From: Rutidosis leptorrhynchoides
Taxonomy: Eukaryota; Streptophyta; Magnoliopsida; Asterales; Asteraceae
Reading direction: 5' to 3'
Length of the DNA: 64,000 nt
Assembly: GCF_046630445.1 (NCBI RefSeq)
Contig: NC_092339.1
Span: 313,843,501-313,907,500, forward strand
Shown: positions 47,067 to 58,949 of the stretch, piece by piece
Layout: each line of letters opens with the position of its first letter
How positions within the stretch are numbered: the first letter of the stretch is position 1
Notes under the pieces: generated by a model
What the model saw: only the letters and a program-made list of their open reading frames with translations
Told to the model about the DNA's origin: nothing
Database searches by the model: none
Made by a program: the position numbers and the translations under genes

Positions 47067-50000
47067 CCTTTTGTACGTTCACCACCTGTAACTCGATCAA
47101 GACATCGTTTAACAAATATAACCGCCGTTGATTTTTCTTTAGAATCGTCATCTAGTCAACCAAGTACTTCAGTTCAAATTTCCGATAATCCATTTTTTGA
47201 ACCCAACCTCACAATTGAGAATCCAGAAAATATTCAGGAACGGTTCATAGATCCTGAACCATTAAACTTTCCTCCGGAACCACCAATCATTCAAACAGAG
47301 ATTGTTGAGGAACGAACCATTAAAACAGAATCATCTAGTGATACCGATTCAACAAATTCAATTATGGAGAATCTGGAACCTTTAAGTATGGAAGACCTAA
47401 TGAGAGCTAAACGCACTAGCCAAGGACACGCAATTACTCATCCAGACATTAATGCGCCAGATTATGAAATCAAAGGACAAATTCTACACATGGTGACTAA
47501 TCAATGCCAATTTAGTGGTGCGCCGAAGGAAGATCCAAATGAACATCTACGTACCTTTAATAGAATCTGCACACTATTTAAAATACGAGAAGTGGAGGAT
47601 GAACAGATATATCTCATGTTATTTCCCTGGACTTTAAAGGGAGAAGCCAAAGATTGGTTGGAATCGTTACCTGAAGGGGCGATTGATACATGGGACGTTT
47701 TAATTGACAAATTTCTTAAACAATTCTTTCCTGCATCTAAAGCTGTAAGACTTCAAGCAGAAATTGTTACGTTCACACAGAAACCAAATGAAACTCTATA
47801 TGAGGCATGGACTAGATATGGAAAGTTGTTAAGAGGATGTCCGCAACATGGTTTAGACACCTGTCAAATAGTACAAATATTCTACCGAGGATGCGACATC
47901 ACTACAAGGAAAGATATAGATATAGCAGCTGGTGGTTCTATTATGAAGAAAACCGAAACTGATGCTTACAAAATTATTGATAACACTGCTTCCCACTCAC
48001 ATGAGTGGCACCAAGAAAAAGACATCATTAGATCATCTAAAGCAGCTAGAGCCGATTCTAGCCATGACTTAGATTCCATTTCGGCAAAGATAGATGCTTT
48101 CGAGAGACGAATGGAAAAGATGACTAAAGAAATTCATGCTATACGAATTAGTTGTGAGCAGTGTGGAGGACCACATTTGACAAAAGATTGTCTCAGTATT
48201 GAATTAACAATGGAACAAAGAGAGAATATTTCATACATAAACCAAAGGCCTGGAAATAATTATCAGAATAATTATCAACCGCCAAGACCAATTTACAATC
48301 AAAACCAGAATTATAACCGAAATATTCCATACAACAACCAACAAGGTCCTAGCAATCAACAAGTATCCAATAATACTTACAATCAGCAAAGACCTAATTT
48401 TCAAAACAAACCACCACAACAAACCGATGATAAAAATCCGAATTTAGAAGATATGATGACGAAGCTAGTTGAAACTCAAACGCAGTTTTTCACATCTCAG
48501 AAACAAACAAATGAACAAAATGCTCAAGCATTTAGAAATCAACAAGCTTCTATTCAAAATCTGGAACAAGAAGTAAGTAACCTAGCAAGGTTAATAGGTG
48601 AAAGAAAACCGGGAAGTCTACCTAGTGATACAAACGCTAACCCCCGGAATGAAACAGCTAAAGCCATTACCACAAGAAGTGGTACAACACTTAAACCACC
48701 TGAAATACCTGTAACTTCTGATGAAACTATTCCTACTCCACAAGAACCACAACCTGATCAAGATAAGGAAAAAGAACCGGTAGTTGAAAAGGTTAATGAA
48801 GATAACACAGTTAAGGATAAACCTTATGTTAAACCATACCAACCACCACTTCCTTACCCGAGTAAAATGAAGAAAGAAAAACTTGAAGCCGAGCAATCCA
48901 AATTCTTGGATATGTTTAAACAGATAAATGTAAATCTTCCTTTCATTGATGTGATTTCAGGAATGCCTAGATATGCTAAATTCTTGAAAGATCTAATCAC
49001 GAATAGAAAGAAAATGGAAGAACTCTCGGCTGTTACTATGAATGCTAATTGTTCAGCAGTGCTGTTGAATAAGATACCAGAAAAACTATCTGATCCAGGA
49101 AGTTTCACAATTCCATGTTTTCTGGGTAGTCTTAGTTCAATAGAAGCATTGGCAGACTTAGGTGCTAGTATAAATCTAATGCCGTATTCACTATACGCTA
49201 AACTAGACCTTAGAGAATTGAAACCAACCAGAATAAGCATACAACTAGCCGATAGATCAATAAAATATCCTAGAGGGATAATGGAGAACATGCTAGTTAA
49301 AGTTGGTACTTTAGTATTTCCAGTAGATTTTGTTGTTTTGGACATGGAAGAAGATTCTAAAGTTCCTCTCATATTAGGAAGACCATTCTTAAACACGGCT
49401 AAAGCAATGATAGACGTGTTCGGTAAGAAACTGACCCTAAGTATAGAGGATGAGAGTGTTACCTTTTCAGTTGATAGAGCAATGCAACAACCACAATCTG
49501 CAGATGATACATGTTATTATATTCAAACTATAGATGCACATGCAGAATTATTAGAAGAATTTCCAGAATTACAAGGAACAGGAGAATGTTCTTTAGGAGA
49601 AGGTAATGAACCAATTGATGAAGCTGAAATGTTAGCTACACTTATAGCTAATGGATATGAACCAACAACAGAAGAAATTCAAATGCTAAAAGAAGAAGAC
49701 AGATATCGATATAAATCATCGATAGAAGAACCTCCGAAATTAGAGTTAAAGCCACTTCCAAACCATTTGGAATACGCTTATTTACATGGTGAATCTGAAT
49801 TACCTGCAATAATATCGTCTTCTCTTACTGAAAATGAGAAATCACAACTCATTTCTATGTTGAAAGCTCATAAACCAGCCATTGCATGGAAGATTCATGA
49901 TATTAAAGGAATAAGTCCTTCGTATTGCACACATAAAATCCTTATGGAAGAAGGTCATAAAACGTATGTGCAACGCCAACGAAGACTAAATCCTAATATG

Positions 50001-52649
50001 CAAGATGTAGTTAAGAAAGAGATTATTAAACTGCTAGATGCAGGTTTGATATATCCAATTTCTGATAGTCCATGGGTAAGCCCAGTTCAATGCGTGCCTA
50101 AGAAGGGTGGCATGACTGTCATTACAAATGAGAAAAATGAGCTTATTCCTACTAGGACTGTAACAGGATGGCGTGTATGTATTGATTATAGAAAATTAAA
50201 TGACGCCACCAGAAAAGATCACTTTCCCTTACCTTTCATAGATCAAATGTTGGAAAGATTAGCCGGAAATAGTTACTATTGTTTTCTAGATGGATTTTCC
50301 GGATATTTTCAAATTCCAATAGCACCCGAGGACCAAGAGAAAACCACATTCACGTGCCCTTATGGTACTTTTGCTTACAAACGCATGCCATTTGGACTTT
50401 GTAACGCCCCTGCAACCTTTCAAAGGTGTATGATGGCGATTTTTCACGACATGATAGAAGAATACATGGAAGTTTTCATGGATGACTTTTCGGTCTTCGG
50501 TGATACATTTAAATCATGTCTAGTTAATCTGGAACGAATGCTAATTAGATGCGAAAAATCAAATCTAGTACTTAATTGGGAGAAATGCCATTTCATGGTT
50601 AAAGAAGGCATCGTTCTTGGACATAAAATTTCAAAAGAAGGAATTGAAGTGGATAGAGCTAAAGTAGATGTAATTGCTAAACTTCCACATCCCACCAATG
50701 TTAGAGGAGTTAGGAGTTTTCTAGGGCATGCCGGTTTTTACCGACGTTTCATAAAAGATTTTTCTAAAATTGCCACTCCTATGAATAAACTCCTAGAAAA
50801 GGATGCTCCATTCATCTTTTCAGATGAATGTATCAAATCTTTTAATATTCTTAAAGAAAAACTCACTAATGCACCGATCATGATAACACCAAATTGGAAT
50901 CTACCATTTGAACTAATGTGCGATGCAAGTGATTTTGCAATGGGAGCCGTTTTAGGACAAAGGATTGAAAAACGATTTCAACCTATATATTATGCTAGTA
51001 AGACATTACAAGGAGCACAAACGAACTATACAACTATTGAAAAAGAACTCCTTGCTATTGTCTTTGCTTTTGACAAATTTCGATCATATCTCGTTCTAGC
51101 AAAAACGGTGGTCTATACCGACCATTCTGCTCTTAGATACCTATTTTCAAAACAAGATGCTAAACCAAGATTAATCTGTTGGATCTTACTCTTACAAGAG
51201 TTTGATATTGAAATCCGAGATAAAAGAGGAGCAGAAAATCTCGCCGCTGATCATCTTTCTCGTCTTGAAAATCCTGAGTTAGAAGTTCTAAATGAATCGG
51301 CCATACAAGACAACTTTCCTGATGAATATCTATTGAAGATAGATTATAAAGAAATCCCATGGTTTGCAGACTATGCAAACTACTTAGTTTGTGGATTCCT
51401 TGAAAAAGGATTATCGTACCAAAGACGAAAGAAATTCTTCAGTGATATAAAACACTATTTCTGGGAAGATCCACATCTGTTTAAAAGTTGTCCCGATGGA
51501 ATAATACGCCGATGTGTATTTGGAGATGAAGCTAGTAAAATTTTAAACCATTGTCACACAGGACCAACAGGAGGGCATTATGGGCCTCAACTAACAGCAA
51601 GAAAAGTTTATGAAGCTGGATTCTATTGGCCTACAATTTACAAAGACGCACACCTTCTTTGCAAATCTTGTGATGCATGTCAAAGGGCCGGAAAAATAAG
51701 TCAACGTGATGAAATGCCACAAAATGTCATCCAAGTATGTGAAGTATTTGACATTTGGGGTATTGACTTTATGGGTCCATTTCCAAAATCTCATAATAAT
51801 CTATATATACTCGTAGCCATTGATTATGTATCTAAATGGGCGGAAGCACAAGCTCTCCCAACTAACGATGCACGAGTTGTAGTCAACTTTTTAAAACGTC
51901 TTTTTGCAAGGTTTGGAACACCGAAAGCTTTAATAAGTGATCGGGGTACTCATTTCTGTAATAATCAACTTAAGAAAGTTCTTAAAAGATATGGAGTAAC
52001 TCATAAAATCTCCATCGCATATCATCCACAAACAAGTGGACAAGTTGAAAATACCAACCGAGCTTTAAAACGTATTCTAGAGAAAACCGTAGGATCAAAT
52101 CCGAAGGAATGGTCCATTAAATTGGAGGATGCACTCTGGGCTTTTAGAACAGCCTACAAAACTCCAATTGGAACCACACCTTTTAGACTTATTTATGGAA
52201 AAGCATGTCATCTTCCAGTAGAAATTGAACACAAAGCATTTTGGGCTTTGAAGACATGTAATCTTGATTTACATGAAGCTGGACGTCTACGATTAAGTCA
52301 ACTAAACGAATTAGAAGAATTAAGACATGAAGCATACGAAAATTCATTAATCTATAAAGAAAGAACGAAGAAATGGCATGATAAAAGAATCAGAAGTTCA
52401 AAGGAATTTAAAGAAGGAGACAGAGTTCTTCTTTTCAATTCACGATTCAAGCTATTTCCTGGAAAATTGAAATCAAGATGGTCTGGACCATTCATAGTCA
52501 AAAGAGTTTTCCCATACGGAACGATAGAATTAATAAATTCAAATGGGATTGAATTTAAAGTTAATGGTCACAGAGTTAAAAATTACATACATGGTCCGAT
52601 GGAAGTCGACAACGAAGTTAATCACAATTTCGACACCACAGCTAACTAA
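47043..52649 (+). CDS. gag-pol: Gag-Pol polyprotein of B, 1868 residues, intact
   Basis: Athila-type Ty3/gypsy polyprotein without interruption. Gag core is about residues 140-310 ([25 protein letters not shown]). Knuckle [13 protein letters not shown] is at 371-383 (spacing CX2CX3HX4C). An Asn/Gln-rich linker follows. Protease active site D705 is in DLGAS, with ILGRPFL near 775. Reverse transcriptase catalytic residues are D1083 (FLDGFSGY) and FMDD 1145-1148. RNase H has D1294 (MCDASD). The integrase zinc-binding region is 1503-1546 and the catalytic triad is D1575, D1633, E1669 with the standard 35-residue D-to-E gap. The C-terminal [15 protein letters not shown] resembles the GPY/F module. 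The ATG at 47043 matches gag of A. The stop TAA lies within TAAGTGTGGGGAGAA. Confidence 0.95.
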   Translation: MHRARRSSPFVRSPPVTRSRHRLTNITAVDFSLESSSSQPSTSVQISDNPFFEPNLTIENPENIQERFIDPEPLNFPPEPPIIQTEIVEERTIKTESSSDTDSTNSIMENLEPLSMEDLMRAKRTSQGHAITHPDINAPDYEIKGQILHMVTNQCQFSGAPKEDPNEHLRTFNRICTLFKIREVEDEQIYLMLFPWTLKGEAKDWLESLPEGAIDTWDVLIDKFLKQFFPASKAVRLQAEIVTFTQKPNETLYEAWTRYGKLLRGCPQHGLDTCQIVQIFYRGCDITTRKDIDIAAGGSIMKKTETDAYKIIDNTASHSHEWHQEKDIIRSSKAARADSSHDLDSISAKIDAFERRMEKMTKEIHAIRISCEQCGGPHLTKDCLSIELTMEQRENISYINQRPGNNYQNNYQPPRPIYNQNQNYNRNIPYNNQQGPSNQQVSNNTYNQQRPNFQNKPPQQTDDKNPNLEDMMTKLVETQTQFFTSQKQTNEQNAQAFRNQQASIQNLEQEVSNLARLIGERKPGSLPSDTNANPRNETAKAITTRSGTTLKPPEIPVTSDETIPTPQEPQPDQDKEKEPVVEKVNEDNTVKDKPYVKPYQPPLPYPSKMKKEKLEAEQSKFLDMFKQINVNLPFIDVISGMPRYAKFLKDLITNRKKMEELSAVTMNANCSAVLLNKIPEKLSDPGSFTIPCFLGSLSSIEALADLGASINLMPYSLYAKLDLRELKPTRISIQLADRSIKYPRGIMENMLVKVGTLVFPVDFVVLDMEEDSKVPLILGRPFLNTAKAMIDVFGKKLTLSIEDESVTFSVDRAMQQPQSADDTCYYIQTIDAHAELLEEFPELQGTGECSLGEGNEPIDEAEMLATLIANGYEPTTEEIQMLKEEDRYRYKSSIEEPPKLELKPLPNHLEYAYLHGESELPAIISSSLTENEKSQLISMLKAHKPAIAWKIHDIKGISPSYCTHKILMEEGHKTYVQRQRRLNPNMQDVVKKEIIKLLDAGLIYPISDSPWVSPVQCVPKKGGMTVITNEKNELIPTRTVTGWRVCIDYRKLNDATRKDHFPLPFIDQMLERLAGNSYYCFLDGFSGYFQIPIAPEDQEKTTFTCPYGTFAYKRMPFGLCNAPATFQRCMMAIFHDMIEEYMEVFMDDFSVFGDTFKSCLVNLERMLIRCEKSNLVLNWEKCHFMVKEGIVLGHKISKEGIEVDRAKVDVIAKLPHPTNVRGVRSFLGHAGFYRRFIKDFSKIATPMNKLLEKDAPFIFSDECIKSFNILKEKLTNAPIMITPNWNLPFELMCDASDFAMGAVLGQRIEKRFQPIYYASKTLQGAQTNYTTIEKELLAIVFAFDKFRSYLVLAKTVVYTDHSALRYLFSKQDAKPRLICWILLLQEFDIEIRDKRGAENLAADHLSRLENPELEVLNESAIQDNFPDEYLLKIDYKEIPWFADYANYLVCGFLEKGLSYQRRKKFFSDIKHYFWEDPHLFKSCPDGIIRRCVFGDEASKILNHCHTGPTGGHYGPQLTARKVYEAGFYWPTIYKDAHLLCKSCDACQRAGKISQRDEMPQNVIQVCEVFDIWGIDFMGPFPKSHNNLYILVAIDYVSKWAEAQALPTNDARVVVNFLKRLFARFGTPKALISDRGTHFCNNQLKKVLKRYGVTHKISIAYHPQTSGQVENTNRALKRILEKTVGSNPKEWSIKLEDALWAFRTAYKTPIGTTPFRLIYGKACHLPVEIEHKAFWALKTCNLDLHEAGRLRLSQLNELEELRHEAYENSLIYKERTKKWHDKRIRSSKEFKEGDRVLLFNSRFKLFPGKLKSRWSGPFIVKRVFPYGTIELINSNGIEFKVNGHRVKNYIHGPMEVDNEVNHNFDTTAN

Positions 52650-52822
52650 GTGTGGGGAGAATCAAGTCTTTAAAGGATAATATGTATTTATGTTAGAGTT
52701 AGATTGTCTGTTTTCGTGTAGTTCTCGAAAATGGAACCCGAATGGTCTTTCCCTAGCAGACCCTAAAGAACTAGTCTTCTTCCCCCATTCTGAATTTTTA
52801 TTTTTTTTTAGGTTTTTACGAA

Positions 52823-53239
52823 ATGAAGACTGCCTGTGAACTAAACCATGGTCTAATGCTACACGCTTTGATCACTAAACGTAATAATGACATACTCCCG
52901 AGTGAATTAGTATCAGTAATCAGAGAAAGAATGGACGGAGTTAGAAAAGGATCCAGATGCGAAGATAATAAGTTACAATTTGGTAAAGGAAAATCAAAAT
53001 CCGCAGCGAAAAGAAGAGCACGACACCTAGAACGATGTCACAAATGCGGAAAATGGTCACATGGAGGTAAATGTTCAAATAATCAAACCTATTCAAATAC
53101 CGAATTTGTTACTTTATGCAGAGACGGACCGTTCATATGTTTAGAAGAAAAGACACTGAATGCTCGAGGTTACGCCTATGCAGCCATGGAAAACCAATTA
53201 AACCAACTATCTTATGAATGGAATAGATCATATAACTAA
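52823..53239 (+). CDS. Small zinc-knuckle ORF of B (138 residues)
   Basis: ATG at 52823, 173 bases behind gag-pol, after a T-rich TTTTTTTTAGG that could act as a splice acceptor. Basic middle (KSKSAAKRRARHLER), then CHKCGKWSHGGKC with CX2CX4HX3C spacing, and an aromatic, Asn-rich tail (QLSYEWNRSYN). The A copy differs by scattered substitutions and a frameshift. I do not recognise a named family. Position between pol and the env-position gene and the basic/knuckle character suggest a nucleic-acid-binding accessory protein, which is inference. Confidence 0.65.
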   Translation: MKTACELNHGLMLHALITKRNNDILPSELVSVIRERMDGVRKGSRCEDNKLQFGKGKSKSAAKRRARHLERCHKCGKWSHGGKCSNNQTYSNTEFVTLCRDGPFICLEEKTLNARGYAYAAMENQLNQLSYEWNRSYN

Positions 53240-54218
53240 GAAATCTATTTCACAGGTATGTCTGTACAGTTTTTAGTTTTTATTTTTATTTTTAACCTTT
53301 TGATAATAAACGCTAATTTGTTCGCTAAAAAGTATTAAATTGGTATTAAATAAAATTAGGTTTGGCGACCGAAATTATTGATATCATTCAAAAATTTATT
53401 ACATCACTGCGAAATTTAACGTTTATTCTTAAGGTATAAATATCTTTAAACAATCAACCCAAAATATTTCAAAAATTCGTCATGAGTTAAATTAGGTCTT
53501 GGAACCGAAATTACTTTACCGAAAAGAGGGGCGCATATTTTTGATAATATTTGATTGATTAAAGTGGGATAAAAAGACAAAAAGATTTTTAATTTTATTT
53601 TTACCATGTTTTTAAAATTAATATTTAAATCTTAAATTAATATTGTAAATTTTGTAAAAACAATATATTTAAAATTGTAAATATTTGAAAAATTAATATA
53701 AGTTTGATATGAATTTATGAATTTTTAAAATTAAGTTTGGTGTGAATTTATAATATGAATTTTTAAATTAAGTCTGGTGTGAATTTTTAATATAAATTTT
53801 GAATTTTATATTTAAGTTGTGTGAATTTAAAAACAAAAATTTACTTTATCTCATTAAGTTAAAAATATGATTTTTTAAAATTCGTCGTAAGTTGAAGACT
53901 AGGTCTTTGAACCGAAATTGCTTTACCCGAGGGAGGGACGAGAACTTTTATTATCATTATTTTTAATCTTTTTGATTTAAAGTATGCCAAAAAAATTAAA
54001 AAATCCAAAAATCTAAGCTTTTAAAACAATCGCTTGAAAATGACAAAATTTTAAAATTTTGTCGAGGGACAGACTAGGGCATCGTCCCGAAACGACCTCG
54101 TCTTAAAAAGAAACAAAATTTTTAAAATTTTATTAAATTTTATGTTTTAAAAGTTTAAGGTTTTATAGTTTATAAAAAAAAAATAATAATAATAATATTA
54201 AAATCCAGAAAATACACC
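53240..54218. other. Non-coding region of B before the env-position gene
   Basis: AT-rich. It contains repeated segments with ACCGAAATT (for example TTGGAACCGAAATTACTTTA), also present in A at 35300-36030. No gene. Confidence 0.5.
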
Positions 54219-54266
54219 CCATGCGAGTCGCATGGGGTTAGGCACAAATTCATGCGACTCGCATGG
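54219..54266. promoter_or_regulatory. Paired odd palindromes before the env-position gene of B
   Basis: CCATGCGAGTCGCATGG (54219-54235) and CATGCGACTCGCATGG (54251-54266). The spacer GGTTAGGCACAAATT shares AGGCACAAA with the LTR spacer. Ten bases later comes CTGGTCAGG, at the same distance as in the LTR, then a TATA-like CATTTATCC. It looks like an internal copy of the LTR promoter module. Confidence 0.8.
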
Positions 54267-54408
54267 CTACAAAAAACTGGTCAGGATCATTTATCCAGCG
54301 AATCTGTTTCTTTCTCACAATACATACACATATACACGAACTTGCACCCAAATACTCTCAAAAATCCGCCATTTTTCACCAAATTTCTTGCAAGACTTCA
54401 CAACAATC

Positions 54409-56768
54409 ATGCCTAGATTCAGTAGTCTCAACCCCTTCAGGAGAAAGGTAAAGATTTCACCCCTAATCTCTTTAAATTCGAATTTTTGTGTTCTTGAGCT
54501 AGAAATTTTATATTTTGATTTTGTTAAATTTAGGTGTAATTAGAGCTAAATTGTTGTTATATTATGCATGTATATCCTAGATAGAAGCTATTTAACATGA
54601 ATTGAAGCTAAAAACTTCAAATTTTTAAGAATCTAGGGTTTGTGTTCTTGAGCAATTTGGGGCTTTTTGATATAAACAGGTTATGGCCGATTTTTGTCAT
54701 GAATTGTTGCTAAATTAAGTAGTGTAACATGTTTAGGTAGTTAATTGATCCAAACTTTGAGCCTAAACATGTTTTTGAGAATTAAAGTGGACTTTTTAAG
54801 TCTAAAAATTCATGAACTTGGATAATTTGATATAAAGGCCATTTGAAACTTGTTTCATTGCTAGTAGTGATTATTTTGGCATGTTATTTGAGATAAATGC
54901 TTATGAACTTGATGTACATTTTTCGTATATGCTTATTTGACAAAGTGTAGACTTGACAAAAATATGAAAATGAGCACTAGTTTGATTTGAATGCCATGTA
55001 ACAAGTGTTTAATTGCTATAATGATTATTGTTGACATGGTTAAGAGTTTAAATGTGATAAAACATTGTACACATTTTCGTATGTAAAAGTGTAGAATTGT
55101 TATTGTTAAGAAAATGTGTATAAAATGTGTTATGAATTGAACATGTCATCATAATTGTTTCAAGTTATTATTTTGCTAACACTAATGCATATTTGGATGC
55201 ACAAATTTTGTGTTTAATGTGTTTTGCAGAGAAATACAGATACGGACGGTGCATCATCGTCCAGACAACCAGAGCCCGAACCGGAAATGTTTTATGAACA
55301 AGAACAACATATGCAACAAGAAGAAGAACAACATGAGGATCAACATATTCCATATCACGATCAAGATCAATTATTCATGAATCAGTTTCGTCAATTCGCT
55401 CCACATCAAATGATTCTGAGCTTAGACATTAATGAAGATCAGTTACACCCAAATCTGAGATTTGATCGATGTTGGATAGAGTATCCAGATTATCAAAAGA
55501 ACATGCACATTCTCTACTTTAAGGTTGTTGAAATGCCAAGGGCAATTGACTGGGTACCTTTGGAAACAGTTGACCTTGCCGAACCGATTCGGGAATTATT
55601 GGTGCAAAGGTATGGTAATTCTCAGTTTAACGATTGGATGCGCCTATTTTCCATTCGTAGAACCATATATAGGGAATGGTGTATAGAATTACTTAGTACT
55701 ATTAAGTTAAACAGTGATGTTAGGAGGATAGATGATAGAAGCTTTATTAGATTTCTGTTAGGTGGACGCATGTACAGAATGTCCATGATAGATTTAGCCA
55801 GGGCCTTACAGATTTACACCCCTGCTGAACTTTTGAGCCCCGACTGTAATAGCCTGATTGCCCAAGGAGAAAGGATAGATAGGGAATTTGATATTAACGC
55901 CGTCTGGAGGCGTATGTCCCACTTTAATGAATTTCACGCCAGTGGAAATCATACATACTTAGATATAGACAGAGCTGAACTCCGGGTGATTCATAGATTC
56001 TTAGCAAACACAATTACACAAAGGGGTAAGAATAAGGAGAAATTGACCGTAAACGATTTGTTCTACCTCAAGTGTATTAGAGACCCGAGGAGTTTCGTTA
56101 ACATTCCCTATTGTGTTGGTTATTATCTCGCTAATGTAGTTTCGGGGATGAAATCGGGGAGTATTATAGGTGGTGGTATTTTCATTACTCTCATTGGAGA
56201 GTATTTAGGTGTGGATAAGCACCAAGGGGGTCCAATGAACGAAATAGAGGACGAAGGTGAAACTATAAGTTCAAACCTTTATCACGGTGCAAGGGTATTA
56301 TTGATGAGACGTGGTCGGGTATATCGATACGAGGGACCTCAGCGACAGGTAGAAAGAGGTTCGGATGACGAAATGGAAGAGGCGAACAACATTATAGGAG
56401 TTGTTCGGGAGACTGCTCTTGATTTAGGCGTTCGTATGGAGGATGAATACATGACGAACTATGATAGGCATATGCAGTACGAGGCATGGCAACGTCGGAA
56501 TGACTACGAGCATTCCCGGCAACGAGAGCATGGCCGATGGGATTATCATCAGCGCCAAATTATAAGCCAGTTGCAGCCTGGCGAGATGTATTATCCGACC
56601 CGACCCGCATACTATCCCGCACATCAGCCAGAAATGAGACCACCCTATGATTCATATGATTATGACGCAGCATACCAGTTCACCTATAATCAGCCATGGA
56701 ACCCGGACGCGAACATGAATTGGGATCCATATCCTAATTTTCCTCCTAACCCACCTCCTGATCAGTAG
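54409..56768 (+). CDS. Athila ORF1-type (env-position) gene of B, spliced
   Basis: Exon 1 (54409-54447) is 13 codons ending in a basic stretch, with donor AAG|GTAAAG. The intron is 54448-55229 with acceptor TTTTGCAG. Exon 2 is 55230-56768, phase 0, 525 residues in all. Shared family segments: LHPNLRFDRCWIEYP, FIRFLLGGRMYRMSMIDLAR, DIDRAELRVIHRFLAN, IIGGGIFITLIGEYLGVD. There is an acidic, Gln-rich N-terminus and a Tyr/Pro-rich C-terminus. No signal peptide or clear membrane helix is visible. Splice sites and phase match those of A, although the exon is strongly diverged, which supports the gene model. Known Athila elements have a gene here called env-like; its function is not established. Confidence 0.72.
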
Positions 56769-56966
56769 AGATAAGTTGGTAATTTATATTTTTATTATTT
56801 TAAACACTTAACATTTTAATTACATTTATGTAATGTTTGATATTTCTATTATTATTGTGTACTAATATTTTTCTTATAATTTGAAAGTGGAATGCCAAAG
56901 TTCCATTTCAAATTGCATGTATGATTATATTTGTATTGTATGTATTTTATGTTATGCACAAAACAG

Positions 56967-57134
56967 GATAAAACAACGCATTTTCAAAGACTGGCATTAA
57001 GTTCAGCAAAAGCAACTAATTTTGACGACAAGATGCAAAATATAACTGAAATAACAACAAGACGGAATGAACAAATGATGTGCACCATTTATCATTCAGC
57101 AAACAAACGCCAATATATTTGGAAACTTTGGTAA
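56967..57134 (+). other. Conserved block after the env-position gene of B
   Basis: Matches 38553-38720 of A almost exactly from the first base after AAACAG, with the same frame (THFQRLALSSAKATNFDD). Preceding sequence is unrelated between A and B. Confidence 0.45.
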
Positions 57135-57216
57135 AAATTTAATCATTTTCACACAAATCACCCTCAATAATTTAAATTGTTACTGATTTCTTGCAAATGA
57201 GGGCATTGCAAGATCT

Positions 57217-58949
57217 TAAGTGTGGGAAGGGGTTAAATTCTTTCGGATTTTAAAATTTTTATATTAAACACTTGGTTACCATTAAAAATACTAGTAAAGC
57301 AGTAGTTGTATTAGAATCTAGTGCTCTCTGATAAAAAAGAACAGCCCTAGTCTTATATACTAACTACCCAATTCTAGTAAAATTTTTCAAAATTTTCAAT
57401 TAAATGAACTCAAAATCATGTTTATACATATTTATGAATGATAAAACTAGGTTTTAACACCGAAATTATTGTTACCTCAGAAAGGACATAAATTGAGAAA
57501 CAAACTACAATGTTAAAATTCATTTAAAATGGAATAGAGGACGATAAAAAGGAAAATAAAAGCCAAGTGTGGGAAAATTTACCAAGTTATCTTAACATAT
57601 GTCACATATATCTGTAACAAATAACTGAAAATACTTTTGCTTTGAACTAAACTAAACTGTTTTACCCGATGAAAGAAAAGAAGAGATGGATCTACATGAT
57701 GAATCAATTCCATCATTAAAAGGAAGTAAAGTCTTCCGAAAAAGACACGCGCTTCTTGATTTAGGTCATGAAGTTGTCGTCCAGACCAGCTGTAGGTTGA
57801 CGAAAAATCTAGAAAAGTCATCACTAAAATCAGCAGGAAATCCACGGACCTCAGCATTAAACAGGGTCGCCAAGTGGTCAGATTTATCCTAACCATGAGA
57901 AGGATTTATCTCGTACAATGGGGAGGCACCGTGCAAATTAGCTGGATAAGACTAATGAATCAGATCCCCAGAAAGGATAATCTCCTTAAAGATTAAAAAT
58001 CAGCTTTTAAGCCTGATATTACTCAATCCTTGAGATTGACCTTAAAGATTGAGAATTCAAACTCATGGAATTCAATGATATCTAAACTCGAGCTTGAACG
58101 AGAAAATATTTTGATCAAAAATACAAACCAATTTGTTTTCTGAAAACCCATTTTCAATGCGTTCATTACCATTGAACGTAAAATCCTAGGAATTCACCTG
58201 GAATTCATTAGGTCACCTGAACTAAATCGGGTGTCAACCGTAAGAACGGTGGTTGCATAGCATGGTCGGAGACAGGACCTTGTGCCAGACCGAAAAATCA
58301 TAGGATGATCTTTACTATCGCTCCTACCAAGAATAGTTCTAGCATCCGACACGTTTAAAAAGACCATAATCATCTGCATGTCACAAAACATTGCCTTAAC
58401 AGTTTCTTGTTCATCGCTTTCCTTTACAACCGAACGGTAGTTTACCGAAAGGTAATATACGGAACAAGTAAACTGGATGTGTGCTATTCGATACCGAGAT
58501 AGCAGTGGATTACACGAGCCTAAAAGTTTTCAGCCAAAATATTGATCCACAAATATATTTTGCAACACCGATGATGGATCAAATCAGAAAACTTGTCTAG
58601 GGTAAAATCTAGCTTGAATTTTCAAAAGATCAAATGTTTTCATAAAGATCCAATTTCCTTAAGGATCTACATTTTTATAAGTCATGTGGGACTGTAAACC
58701 ACCTTTCAAATGTGCACTTTGCTTTGGAAACCGAAAGTAAATCGGCTATTTGATTGCCAGTATCGTTGACCTAAACCCGAGGAAACTATAAAAGACACAC
58801 CCACCTTAACCACATCGTTACTATCATTGTTTATACCGCCATATCAAAATCACTGATGTATAAAGTGTGAAGAATAAAGAAGTGATTTGTATGTTTTTAT
58901 TTCAAGACTGTATTGCTTGAGGACAAGCAACGCTCAAGTGTGGGGATAT
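57217..58949 (+). other. 3' non-coding region of B with PPT-like motifs
   Basis: AAGTGTGGG motifs at 57218, 57565 and 58936. The small conserved frame 57686-57892 (68 codons). About 112 bases at 58699-58811 are absent from A and contain CTATAAAAGAC. Hairpin TTGCTTG-AGGA-CAAGCAA at 58913-58930. Confidence 0.6.
58936..58949 (+). promoter_or_regulatory. Polypurine tract of B
   Basis: AAGTGTGGGGATAT region abutting the LTR start TGATAAGGC. Confidence 0.7.
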
